Source: Rattus norvegicus (Eukaryota > Chordata > Mammalia > Rodentia > Muridae). From it: 64,000 bases of DNA. Under the pieces are notes generated by a model. The model did no database searches. It was not told where the DNA came from and saw only the letters and a program-made list of their open reading frames with translations. Below, piece after piece: positions 47,405 to 58,121 of the stretch. Where the stretch lies: contig NC_086036.1 of NCBI RefSeq assembly GCF_036323735.1, forward strand, positions 18,518,064 through 18,582,063. Direction: 5' to 3'. The stretch's first letter is position 1, and every line of letters begins with the position of its first letter. The position numbers and the translations under genes were made by a program.

Positions 47405-48147
47405 TCCTCTGTTCTGAATTCTCTGTTTAGCTCTATACCTCATGTTTTGATTGGGTTGTTTGGTTTTGTGGAATTTAGCTTCTTAAGTCCTTTATACATT
47501 TTGGTTATTAGCCCTCTACCAGAGGTGGAGTTAATGAAGAATTTTTTTCCCACTCTGTAGGTTGCTGATTTGTCCCATTTAATATGTCCTTTGTCTTATA
47601 GAAGCTTTTCATTTTCATGAGGTCGGATTTATCAATTGTGAACCTTAGAGCCTGAGCCATTGGTGTTCTCGTTAGGAAATCCCCTAACCCCTGTGCCAAT
47701 GATTTCAAGGCTCTTTTCTGCTTTCTTTTTGTGTCTAAAATAATAGCAGGGACAAAAATGGAGAAGACGCCAAGGGAAAGGTAGTGACCGGCCCAAATTG
47801 GGATCTATCTCAAGGGGAGGCTCCAAGGTCTATCATAATTACTGATGTTTTGATGTGTTTACAGTCAGGAGCCAAGCATGGTTGTTGTCTTAGACGCCCA
47901 AAAAGCAGCTGACTAAGACAGATGCAGATACCCTCAACCATTGGACTGAAGTCGAGGACTCCTGTGGTTGAAGTAGGGAAAGGATGAAAGAAACTGAGGC
48001 TGTTCTCAAGTAACCCAGACCCCTGAGGTTTCTTGGACACTGAGCCACCAACCAGGTAGGGGGAGGGGGAGGGGGGAGGGGGAGAGGGAGGGGAAGGGAA
48101 GAGGAGGAGAAGGAAGAAGAGGAAGAAGAGGAAGAAGAGGAAGAAAT
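47405..48147 (+). mobile_element. LINE-1 with inverted 5' segment (twin-priming structure)
   Basis: 47,405-47,730 is ORF2 C-terminal sequence on the minus strand (ccattggtgttctcgttagg, tagaagcttttcattttcat). From about 47,735 the sequence is L1 3' UTR on the plus strand (tatctcaaggggaggctcca, gatgttttgatgtgtttaca, cagctgactaagacagatgc, cagacccctgaggtttcttg). It runs into a polypurine stretch that ends in (GAAGAG)n at 48,147. Inverted 5' piece plus sense 3' piece is the product expected from twin priming. Confidence 0.6.
48058..48147 (+). repeat. 90-bp uninterrupted-type polypurine tract
   Basis: (GGGGGA)n passing into (GAAGAG)n, almost entirely purine; probably the L1 3' UTR G-rich element plus an expanded tail. 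Glu/Phe/Pro-rich frames over it are artefacts. Confidence 0.9.
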
Positions 48148-48493
48148 TGGATAGTTGGAGGCACATAAAGTAGGAAGAGAAAGGAGGCATTAGCTTATTT
48201 AATATTATCTTTTAAGGATGATGTGACTTTAGGCAAGAAATGTGAATCTTGATTTTTTTTATCCTTACCACCTGCTCCTCTTGGCACATTTATAGAAATA
48301 AACAAAGGCATACAGATGAAGACTCTAAACAATATGAATGCCTCAGTTTCTAAGAAGATTTTTTTTCTTTGAATTCAACAAAAAGAAGAATCATAAACTT
48401 AAGGTTACCACAGGGAAAAGCAAGCAGTATTGTAAATCAGCATGTTTAAAATTAAAGTTGTAAGCCGACCTTCAGACCTTCAAGGAACATTTA
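48148..48493. other. Anonymous DNA
   Basis: No gene or repeat recognised. Confidence 0.45.
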
Positions 48494-48600
48494 AAAAATT
48501 ATTATATATTTCTTTACATACATTTCAAAGGTTATTCCCCTTCATGGTTTCCGGTCCATAAGCCCCCATTCTCTCCCCTCCCCTCCCCAAAGGTTTCTTT
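48494..48600 (-). mobile_element. LINE-1 3' end, about 100 bp
   Basis: acatacatttcaaaggttat tccccttcatggtttccggt ccataagcccccat is the reverse complement of a rodent L1 3' terminus. Severely 5'-truncated. Confidence 0.75.
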
Positions 48601-49072
48601 CATGTTCTTAACTTAAGAACACCATTGAGTGCATAGCCTATTTGAAATGCTCTCTCACACAGCAAAGGAATGTAGCAACAATAGAAAGTGGAGCTAAAAT
48701 TCAGACTCTAAACGAGTAATCTGGGAACCAGAGTGAATTACAACTAACCCTTCCATGTTAATAACTGGAGGAGTATAGCAAGTTCTACTAGAAAAAGAAT
48801 AGATCCACAAGAACTATTAAGCCATAACTGGCTGTTTTTCTTATACACAAGGGTTAGTCTTAACTATCAGGATATAATTGAAGCCTTTCTATCTGCATGT
48901 CCTAGCCTCTCTTTAGTTTGATACCAGTTTGCAATAAATATTAAGCCATACTATTGAGTATTAGCCAGGTAACCATGTGGATTAACAATGTGGTTCTTTT
49001 AGGTCTCTTACTGAGCTGATATTCAGGATTTGAGATTTTCATAATACTATTAAGTGTTTTGGTATGCTTTTT
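48601..49072. other. Anonymous DNA
   Basis: Nothing firm. 48,650-48,730 (cacacagcaaaggaatgtag ... aaattcagactc) has a faint MIR-like look that I would not defend. Confidence 0.45.
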
Positions 49073-49297
49073 TTAAGATTTATTTTTAATATTTTAAAAT
49101 ATGTATATATTTGTTTTTCTATATGTACGTAGATATGAGTATGGTTGCCTGTAGTGTTATTCAGGCTTTAGATCACCTGTATCTGTATAACACGTGGCAC
49201 GTGGTTGAGAGCCACATGATATAGGTGCTGGAATAGAACTCAGGTATTCTAGAAGAACAGTATATATTCTTAGCCACTGATACTTTTCTCACACTTA
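49073..49297 (-). repeat. B2/B3-type SINE
   Basis: ttttttaagatttattttta ... ggttgagagccacatgatat aggtgctggaatagaactca ggtattctagaagaacag ... ttagccactgata is the reverse complement of a B2/B3 SINE (aagatttattt ... gtgagccaccatgtggttgctgggaattgaactcagg ... agcagccagtgctcttaaccactgag). The T run at the left is its A tail. Confidence 0.75.
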
Positions 49298-49329
49298 GAG
49301 CATACATTTTATATTCTGTATTAAATTTA

Positions 49330-49572
49330 CTTAAATTTACTTATTGTATGTGTGCATGCATGCATACGTGTGCGTGCGTACATGCGTATGTGTGTGTGTG
49401 TGTGTGTGTGCGCACGCGCGCGTGTGTATGTACATTCTTCAACCATGTACCTAGATTCAGAGATGGAGGGCATCTTGTAGGAATTGAATCTCTCCTTCTA
49501 CTATATGAATTTCAGTACTGAACCCAAGTTTTCAGGTTTACTGGTAGATCCTTTTAAAACAGAGCCAGCCTA
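49330..49572 (-). repeat. B3-type SINE with embedded alternating repeat
   Basis: After the alternating tract, ttcagagatggagggcatct tgtaggaattgaatctctcc ttctactatatgaatttcag tactgaacccaagttttcag gtttactgg matches a reverse-complemented B3 (gttggttctctccttctaccatgtgggtcctggggattgaactcaggt). Confidence 0.65.
49345..49435. repeat. 91-bp perfectly alternating pyrimidine/purine tract (Z-DNA candidate)
   Basis: Every step from 49,345 to 49,435 alternates pyrimidine and purine: TG/CA/TA mixtures, then (TG)n, then a cgcacgcgcgcg core at 49,411-49,422. Such tracts, especially with CG steps, are classic left-handed DNA formers under negative supercoiling. Confidence 0.85.
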
Positions 49573-51224
49573 GGAGTATGATTTTTAAGTCCATACTTAG
49601 AACATTTCAAAATATTAAATATTACTACTTTGTCAAATTTTTTAGTGAGGGAAATCTCAAAGATGCTCAATTTATTGTTGTTAGAGGAATCAAAGGACTA
49701 TATCAACCTCTGTTAAACTTTTTGGAAAAGAATTATGAGTGGGGGTCACTAAGAGTCACAGTCTGAATGTTCCTCTATGAAACAGTAAATACTGTTATAT
49801 GAAGGTCATTGGATATCACAGTATGCTAAGCAAAACTTATAAGTAACATGTAATTTACAAATTTACTTATTTTGTTTAAGACAGTGACTCTTTCTAGATT
49901 ATTGGCCTAGGCCAACCTATCCAGTTAGGCATTTTATTTTTTTTTTGGGTTGGGGCATGCAGTAAACTTTAGTGATGGTATTCAAGAGAGTAGGGAGGAC
50001 TCTTTAAAGAGAGGGAATTAATGTAGTATTCCATGTTCACAAAACACAGCCCTCCACCAATGGGAAGATAGACACATGAAATTGATATACACAGTATTGC
50101 TTGGTTGGGAAAATGCAGTTCTGATTTACATTTCAGCAAGAACCGACTTCAAAGTGTTATCCTCAGTTGAAGGAGATGAACACAAAGGCTGAGGGTCTCT
50201 TTTATAGGACAATACAAAACTAGGCAATTCTATAGTAACAGAATGTAGATTAGTGTTTTCTTGAATCTGAGGAGGGAATGGGCTTTTTATTATGATCACT
50301 GCACTCCTGATAATGAAAGTTAGGATCCAAAGATGTAGGAAATTAACTTATCCTATTTATGACTGACTTCCCTGATTCCCATCCTGATTATGTCTGCATG
50401 TTTACCTTTCTTGAATTTTTCCCATGTTCTGCTGTTTTGGTTGTTTTTTTTTAATATGGAATATATATTTACCAATTTAAATTTATTTTGGGGTAGAGAA
50501 TTGTGAGATGATATTGGGTAGATATAAGATCCTAAAATTTACTTCTACAGTTAAAGAAAGTTTCCAAGATTCATCATGGTGATTGATCAATAAACTCTAT
50601 GAATATACAAAGTGATGGTGAAACTATGTGCTGTAAAAAATGAATAGTATGTCTTCTATGATTTCTATTTTAGGACATGTGTCAAGGTTTCATTTAGTGT
50701 TACTCAATGTTCAGTGAATTCCAAACACTTGACCTGGAAAAGTGGCATGAGTGATAAAGTGTAATGTAATAGCTGACTCTTGCGAAACCATTTGCTCATA
50801 TTCACCATTTGTGAATATGGCAGAGGTTTTTCGTATGATCATAAGGGACTCATGGCAAGAATCTTGGTAACAATAACCAGTGAAACAGAAGGTGGAACAA
50901 ACATGCTTTGTTCCTTGTCTATATGTTATGTTCTCCTTGTTCACTTACATGACTTTTTATTTCTTTTTATAACCTATGACTGGCCCTACATATGCTAGTA
51001 TCAAGATACATTTGTTTGGAATCAACACGTCTGTGCAAAATGTCATGGCAACTAGGTATTGTTGTTGCCTTTATTACCTGATGATTTTCTCAAGAATCCG
51101 TATTTCCTTTGGCTCCCATGTCAGTAGCTCCTTCAATGGATTTGTTGGCACTTTAAATCATATCCCTCCTGTTGCCTCCCATACATTGCTTAGGCAATGT
51201 ATATACACTTAGCTCTCTTAATCT
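49573..51224. other. Anonymous AT-rich DNA
   Basis: No gene recognised. A perfect hairpin (ATACATTGC, loop TTAG, GCAATGTAT) is at 51,181-51,202. Confidence 0.45.
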
Positions 51225-51330
51225 CCCTCATAAGCAAACTCCCCAGCCCTTTAATCACCTCTGCTTCTCTTCTCTGAATCATTTCCAATGTGTTGACATC
51301 TTTCTGGCACAAAGGTGCCCACAGCCATAT
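51225..51330. repeat. Possible CR1/L3-like ancient LINE remnant
   Basis: cttctcttctctgaatcatt tccaatgtgttgacatcttt ctggcacaaaggtgccca resembles a motif of ancient CR1/L3 elements (ctctggacacactccaa ... gtcaatgtccttct...tgtggcacccaga). Single-motif evidence only. Confidence 0.3.
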
Positions 51331-52184
51331 GCCTTTGGCTCCTACTCCCCTTGGCTTCCCACCAGAAATGGAACTTGGCTGACATCAGAACAGAAAGTAA
51401 GACATATTTATTTGATTTAGAGTCTGATTATGCTCACTTTTTGGGATAAGAGTTGATTACTAGTGATGGACTTGGCCTTGTGTTGGGATTCAGGACATGT
51501 TGGTGGTGATGCGGTTTATGTATGAAGAGCAATAGCTTGCAGCCTGTCTTATTCCTGAGAGTGCCCTTTTTCTAAAACAGATGAAGGCAGGAGCTTTGGG
51601 AAATGATCCTATTTTAGATTTGCATCCCAAAGATTGTTTGTTTTTATTTCCATAGCCTAGATTTTGAATTCTAAATTAGCTTTCAATAATTCTCAAAATT
51701 GGTTGTTAGATCAACCATTAAGATTTCTATAGGGAGGGGATGCCTGTCATAGCATAAGCATCTGGGGGCAGATAGAAAATAGAAACTTTAGACATAATTT
51801 CTAACTCAACCCTTTAGAATATATGACAGAAGCTGTAAGAAAGTTGTACAGAACATAGAAAACATGTTTGGACATTTTTTATATGATGAACAGTATGATG
51901 CTAACTTTCTCTTCAGTGGGTCCTTTGGCTTTTACTGTTTGTGTGGAGGGATGTATCTTAATATTATTTTATTTCCACATAATTTTGGACTTTCATTTTT
52001 ATATCATATTTAATATTCCATTTGAAAAATTAACTGTCTTTTATATGAAATATCATTTTGTTCCTACAAATTTCCAATGAAGAAAAATTTCAATATTTAA
52101 CTTTGTAGTCAGTGATAGGTTTTGTTTGCTTATGATTCAAACAGTCATTGAATGCATACCTGATGATTCACATTTGTTAAGAGT
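51331..52184. other. Anonymous AT-rich DNA
   Basis: No gene or repeat recognised. Confidence 0.45.
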
Positions 52185-52545
52185 TACTTCGAAAGAAGAA
52201 ACATCATTTGAGGGATTGCCTCCATCAGGTTGGTCTGTTAGCTTGTCTATAGGATAATTTATTGATTACAGATTTGGGAATTTCACCATATTTATGGGCA
52301 GTATCATAACAGCATGAGAAATCCTGGGTAGCATAAAGAAAATGTCTGAGCAAGACAGGAAGCAGTGCTTCCCTGTGGACTCTGCTTCAGTCCCTGTCTC
52401 TATATTTCCTGCATTGAGTTCCTGTCCTTACTTCTTTAATTCTGGACTGTGACCTGGGCCAAATAAACATGTTTCTTTCCTACATTGTTTTTGGTCAACA
52501 TTTTTACCACAGAACAGAAAAATAAACAAACAAAAACCAACAATT
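52185..52545 (+). repeat. Rodent LTR-like repeat
   Basis: Sense order: catttgagggattgcctcca tcaggttggtctgttagctt, tgagcaagacaggaagcagt, tgcattgagttcctgtcctt acttcttt, tggactgtgacctgggccaa ataaacatgtttctttccta. The AATAAA-type site (caaataaac) lies at about 52,459-52,467. Same family as 19,520-19,900 (minus). Confidence 0.6.
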
Positions 52546-52609
52546 AGAAAATTCTATACTACCTGTCATATTATATTAGACTGTGAAGTCAAATATGAAT
52601 ATCACCATA

Positions 52610-52745
52610 GAAATCCAGATATGAAGGCATGCACCTATTATTACAGCACTCATTTACAGAGCCAGGGGGATTGTATCCTATTTAAGGAAAGTCTAACTCT
52701 GTGATGAGTGCTACATAGAAAGATCCTATCATAAAACTAAGATCA
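52610..52745 (+). repeat. Degenerate B1-type SINE
   Basis: aggcatgcacctattattac agcactcatttacagagcca gggggattg ... gctacatagaaagatcctat c follows B1 sense order (ggcatgcacctttaatcccagcactcaggagg ... ctacatagtgagaccctgtc). Confidence 0.55.
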
Positions 52746-55334
52746 AGCAAAATAATATTTATAATCATAGAGACATTATTTTCAGTAGAATAACACTGGC
52801 AACAGCCCAGGACACAATAAAAAAGGATATTTGATATTCTTCTTTCATTTTGACAATATCTTTTGTGAGTTGAGAACCAGTGTATCTCTAATAGCCAATG
52901 ACAGAAGCTTCCGTATGTAGGATTGTGTGTGATTTAGGCCAGGAACGAATGTGTTCTTCATGTAATGTGGTGCAATTATTCACACTGGCAAGCTAAATCT
53001 TGTCTCTGAAAGTGATACCAGGAGCACATATTGTGTTTGCTCATGTGGGATGTAATATTCTTGCCAGGGTACAAGGCAGATGTTCAGTCTTGAGTTGAAG
53101 AAAGCAAAGAAGAGATAGCTGTTAGTGACAAATTCACATCAAGTCCAACTGGAAGTGATGGGGTTTAGGCAGATGGACATTCTCTTGAGTGGGAGACATG
53201 GAAATATCTTTCAACAGCCATCAGAAAATCTGATGTCAGGGGCTAAGGCTATAAAGGGAAATGAATGAAGGAGTCAGCTACAAGGGACAATAAACATTGC
53301 CCTTTACTCCTTTAAGAACAGATGATAGGTCCTCAGAAGTCCACAGCCAGCCAGCAGCAAACTGTTCAAAGAGGAATCTCTTGGGCTTTGTGAATATAGC
53401 TTCAGTATTCTGAGCTATGTAAAAACGGCCCTTTAATTAACCTGGGAGCTTCCTTTGATTTTTCTCTTGCTATGAGAAAGACAATCCTGTGTTTAAGAGT
53501 TTTGATTTTTATTTTAATGTAAGGAACAATCCAGGGGTCTCTGACATCTGAAAGAAGCTCTTTGACCCTCTTTTCAGAAAACAAAGCTGATCTGACTCAG
53601 TTGCTCTAGCTTCTATCATCTCACTCTATGATATGATAAGAATGATCTTTACTGAAGGTTTCAAATTCTCACAGAAGGGGACCATGTAAGAGGTATAGAG
53701 AGTGAAAACCATCCTAGCTATTCTATGTGGTAGTTCTCCACAGAAAATTATAAAATGATATAGGCTTTGGGAAAGTGCATGAGAATTGAGTAGTCTTCTG
53801 ACCTGGTTATCACTACCATGATTCAACAGCCAGCTCTTATAAGCTACCCTGCAGCTAGTTGTTCTGCCAATGTTGAATGGTTTATTCAACATCAGAAAAA
53901 CATCATTAACTCAACAAGAAAATATCACAGAGTCATTCAGCTTCCTGTATAAGTTCCCAAAGAAAATGGAATGTGAACCTATTCAGAAGAAATTTTTCAT
54001 GAACCTATGGTCAAGTCTGAGATCTTCACATTCATCATTGCCAAAATGGGGACACCATTACTCATGATGCAATGTGGAAATGAGGCTGAAATGTGCTTCT
54101 AAATAGAAATCAGACAACATAGGCCATGCCACTGTGATCAGCCTTTGGTGCCCCATAGTCATTACATTATTTCAAACAATTTCATGACATCCATTGTCAT
54201 TGCTATCTAAGCAAGAAAGGAGACAAACATTTATGCAGAAATCTTCAAGCTTTAGTTCAAAAAGAAGATACATGACCCTACTGCTTTCAAAGACAATAGG
54301 TTATGAATCTTGGCATCCCAGTATTATTTTTGACTCAGTGATGTCATCTATGAAATTAGATCATGAGAAAACAAATTCTCTGGTTGGCTGTCCCAGACTT
54401 GCCTAGTACCTAGCTCAGTGGAGCTGTTGCTCCTGTATTTTTTCTTGCTACCTACTCTCCTGTCAGTCACATCATATATTACCTATTTGAACAATTTATC
54501 AGGATAACTATTAAAAGTCTCTTTCCCTCTTCTTTCTTGAAGTATGGCTCGGGAACTTTTTAGATTATATTTAGTTTAGATTTTCTTGTTGTGAATGACA
54601 CTGTGAGGAGATAGCATTGTCTTCTGACTGGGTTTATGTTTCTGCATCTCTTAGCTCTAAACTGCCCAAACAGCCCCACCTTCTTACATTCTGATTCAGT
54701 TGTCCTGATGGGTTCTACCATAAAGATCACCCAGTAGTGCTGCTGCCACAGGAATAACTGGTCAGAGGTCATGACTGAAGTGGGTCTTACTGCACCAACC
54801 TAACTCTTTCTCTGACAAAGTGAGGTCCTCTATTCCTCCCAAAGAATGTTTCCTTGTTTACCTGCAGGGTCAATGTTGATGCTGAGATTTACCAAGGCTA
54901 TTCATCCAGTCCCTGCCTAGATCTACCCTTTAACTGATCCTGCCTAAACCATGTTTATAGTTGTGATTCAGAGACTGGACAGAAAATATGAAGGTGACAT
55001 CTTGTGGCAAATTAGACACAGGAAAACTTTGATAAATCCTTATGACTGGTTTGTTGTGCCCCTTACCTGAGTGTCTTCTGGTTTAAGTTCTTAACAAAAA
55101 CAAACACTGACAATAGTTTTCTCCTGGTCTATGACATTACTATTTATCCCTGAGCCTGTGGCATTGCACTGATAAAGGCTGAAATCTATGCAAAGCTATA
55201 TTTTTCAGGGTCAGGCTGGACTATCTGAAGGATAAAGTCACAATAGAATAAACCATTCTCTCATCCTTTACTCCAGTATAGGACTCTCAGTAAAATTAAT
55301 TGAAAATGACAAATATCTGCAAATTTATAAATTC
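52746..55334. other. Anonymous DNA
   Basis: No gene or repeat recognised. Divergent frames at 53,626-53,892 (minus) and 53,870-54,067 (plus) overlap around a palindromic ttgaat/attcaa area and show no family similarity. Confidence 0.45.
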
Positions 55335-55550
55335 TCTGTATTGCAGAGTATTTCACAGTTTACAAATTGCTTTCATGTGCAATACCTTATTTGAGCCACA
55401 AAAAAGTCCCTGTGTGGGGGTTTAATGTCCCCATTTTTCAGGTGAAGACAGTTTCAAATTGGTTTTTGTGATTTACCAAAGATCATTCAGAAATGGGAGT
55501 TTGAATCATCCCTAGTCTCTGATTATATATCTACCGTGTATTATAAAGCT
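55335..55550 (+). repeat. MIR SINE (ancient mammalian)
   Basis: tttcacagtttacaaattgc tttcatgtgcaataccttat ttgagcc ... taatgtccccatttttcagg tgaagaca ... tttaccaaagatcattcaga aatgggagtttgaatc follows the MIR sense order (ttacaaagcgctttcacata ... ccccattttacagatgagga ... ccaaggtcacacag). Confidence 0.65.
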
Positions 55551-55716
55551 TAAGCCAGGCACAATGAAAATATGCTTTTTAATTAAAAGGTGGAGTCAGT
55601 TAAAAGAGTGTTAATTAGAATTTTTCATTTTATATATCAATGTTACATTTTTCTGTTTGTGGTTATTACTTGATTTCTTCATTGTTACATACTTGGGAGA
55701 TTGTCCAGATGTGAAT

Positions 55717-55768
<52 letters not shown>

Positions 55769-56424
55769 TGCAAAGACTCTAGCTTTGCCTAAATAGTAAT
55801 GGATTACAAGCCTCAACTACAAGTGAGTGACTCACAGAAGGAAAACAACATTTGACACTCTATGATTTGATAGAGTTAAAATACCAGCAATTTACAGGGC
55901 CTTGGTGGGGTGGGGGAACAAAACCTAGTTTGATCCCTTTAGATTTAGCCCAAAGAAACCAATGGATTGAAGATGCAGTAAGATTCTGAGATCCTCTACT
56001 AATAATGGAAGGAGTACTTTATGTGTATCCAGGTTGCTTGATATCAAGCCATACAGTTTTGTACTAACAAACACCATTCTGTGTTAGCACGGTGTGGCTT
56101 CTGCAAGTTGATTTAAGGCAGCAAGAAGTAACCTGTTTTAGTAAGGGACAAAGTGAAAGAGTCTAGAAATAGGAGCAAAAGAGGAAGAGGAGGCCAGACA
56201 GAGACAAATGCCTCTTTACCTTCTCTTTTTCCTTTGCTTCCCAAGAATTAGCCTTCCTTCCTAATCTTTGCTTTCTTTCTGCAAATGACAGTGTCTTCTT
56301 GTACAAATTAGTATTTATAATTAAACACTAAAGTCTACCCCATTTCATTCTTTAAGGGTTAGATTAATACTCATCAGGAATTAAATTTAAATTTTGCCCA
56401 CCAATTATTTTTTGTTCTTTCTTT
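55551..56424. other. Anonymous DNA around a (TA)n microsatellite
   Basis: (TA)n at 55,721-55,769 with one TATG interruption. Otherwise nothing recognised. Confidence 0.5.
55721..55769. repeat. (TA)n microsatellite
   Basis: Two TA blocks separated by a TG step. Confidence 0.95.
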
Positions 56425-56580
56425 TCTTTGTAAGATATAGTATCACTTTATATGCCTGGCTGGCCTAAAACTTTCAGTGTAGACCATATTCTGACCTCAA
56501 AGACACACAGATCTACATGACTTTACATTCTCAGGGCAGGAATTAAATGCATGTGCTACATCACTGGACTTCATGAATTT
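56425..56580 (-). repeat. Degenerate B1-type SINE
   Basis: tttctttgtaagatatagta tcactttatatgcctggctg gcctaaaac ... cacacagatctacatgac ... gcaggaattaaatgcatgtg ctaca is the reverse complement of B1 (ttgagacagggtctcactatgtag ... gaactcacagagatccacc ... gctgggattaaaggcatgc). Confidence 0.65.
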
Positions 56581-56631
56581 ATTGAACCTTGTTCAAGTGG
56601 CAGAACTTTTATCTCTCTTGCTCTTTCTATG

Positions 56632-56668
<37 letters not shown>
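56632..56668. repeat. (AT)n microsatellite
   Basis: Uninterrupted AT run. Confidence 0.95.
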
Positions 56669-56670
<2 letters not shown>

Positions 56671-56689
56671 TATGATATATCAATATCAA

Positions 56690-56760
56690 ATAATTTAAAT
56701 TTTATTGGATATTTTTTATTTGCACTTCAAATGTTATTTCCTTTCCTGGTTATATATATA
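56690..56760 (-). mobile_element. LINE-1 3' end, about 60 bp, abutting TA repeats
   Basis: aaattttattggatattttt tatttgcacttcaaatgtta tttcctttcctgg is the same terminus as the L1 starting at 57,388. It breaks off into a short TA repeat. Confidence 0.7.
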
Positions 56761-57374
56761 TATTCCTTTCCTGAATATATATTCAAAATGAACAGTATGT
56801 GCCAGAAGGCCTCTTGCCCTCTTGGATCACTTGTCATCTCAACTACTATGTTATGAGGACACTGAATGCGACCATGAAGTGGTTTCTGAGATGAGAAACC
56901 AAAGACTCCTACCAACTGCTGTATGAGAAAGCCCTCTTAGAAGCACAACTTGAGCCCCAGTGAAGTTCTCATGTTACAACATTTTCCATAAACATGTAGG
57001 CTTCAGGCTCCCAAGTGACCATATAAACTCCATGAAATGAAGAGATTTTGAAATTCAAGTATCTTTAAAAAGCTTTACATAATCAGTCCATTATGTTGGA
57101 ATCCTGCTTTAAAGTTATGGTTTGGGTATACAAAGCCATTCCATTTAGTGTTTTCATTTCTATGACAGACAAAACAAAAGCATTGAATAATAGTTAATGT
57201 TTTCTGCTGAAAAATAATGAACTTGATGTAACTAAAAACAGAAAACTGCAGCTCTCAAGTGTTGTTCTCTAAATTGAATAAAATAGTCTTTCCAAAAGAG
57301 TCCCATGGTCAAAATTAGGGATAAATTAACCCTAATGGTCCCACCCAAAAATTATCGGTAATTGTTTACTATTT
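56761..57374. other. Anonymous AT-rich DNA
   Basis: No gene or repeat recognised. Confidence 0.45.
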
Positions 57375-58121
57375 CTAGAATTTTTTATTTAAATTTTATT
57401 GGATATTTTTTATTTGCATTTGAAATGTTATTTCCTCTCCTGGTTTCCCATCCATAAGCCCCCTATCTCATACCCTTCCTTTCTTCTATAAGGGTGTTTC
57501 CCATCCCAAAACACCCCCTTTCCCACCTGCCCACCCTGACATTCCCCTACACAAGGGGACCCAGCTTTGACTGGAGAAAGAGCTTCTCCTCCCATTGGTG
57601 CCCAACAAGGCTATCAACTGCTACATATGCAGCTGGAGCCATGGGTCTGTCTGTGTGTAGTCTTTGGGTAGTCGTTTATTCCCTGGGAGCTCTGGTTGGT
57701 TGGTATGGCGCTTATGGGTTTGCAAGCCTCTTCAGCTCTATTAATCTCTTTTCTAATTCCTCAAATGGGGATTCCGTTCTCAGTTCAATGGTTGGCTGCT
57801 AGCATTCACCTAGGTATTTGTCATGCTCTGGCTAAGCCTCTCAGGGGATAGCTATATCAGGCTCCTGTCAGCATGGACTTCTTGGCATCAGCAATATTGT
57901 CTAATTTGGTGGCTGTATATATATGGGCTGGATCTCCAGGTGAGCCATGCTCTGAATGGCCATTCCTTCAGTCTCTGCTCCAAACATTGTCTCTGTATTT
58001 CTTCCTATGAATATTTTTGTTCCCATTTTAAGTAGGACTGAAGCATCTGCTCTTTGGTCATCCTTCTTGAGCTTCATGTGGTCAGTGGATGTATCTTGGC
58101 TAATTTTAGCTTTTGGGCTAA

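Noticed and set aside
53626..54067. Divergent 88- and 65-codon frames as a possible gene or pseudogene
   Set aside because: They overlap each other, resemble no family I know, and no splice or poly(A) context supports them.
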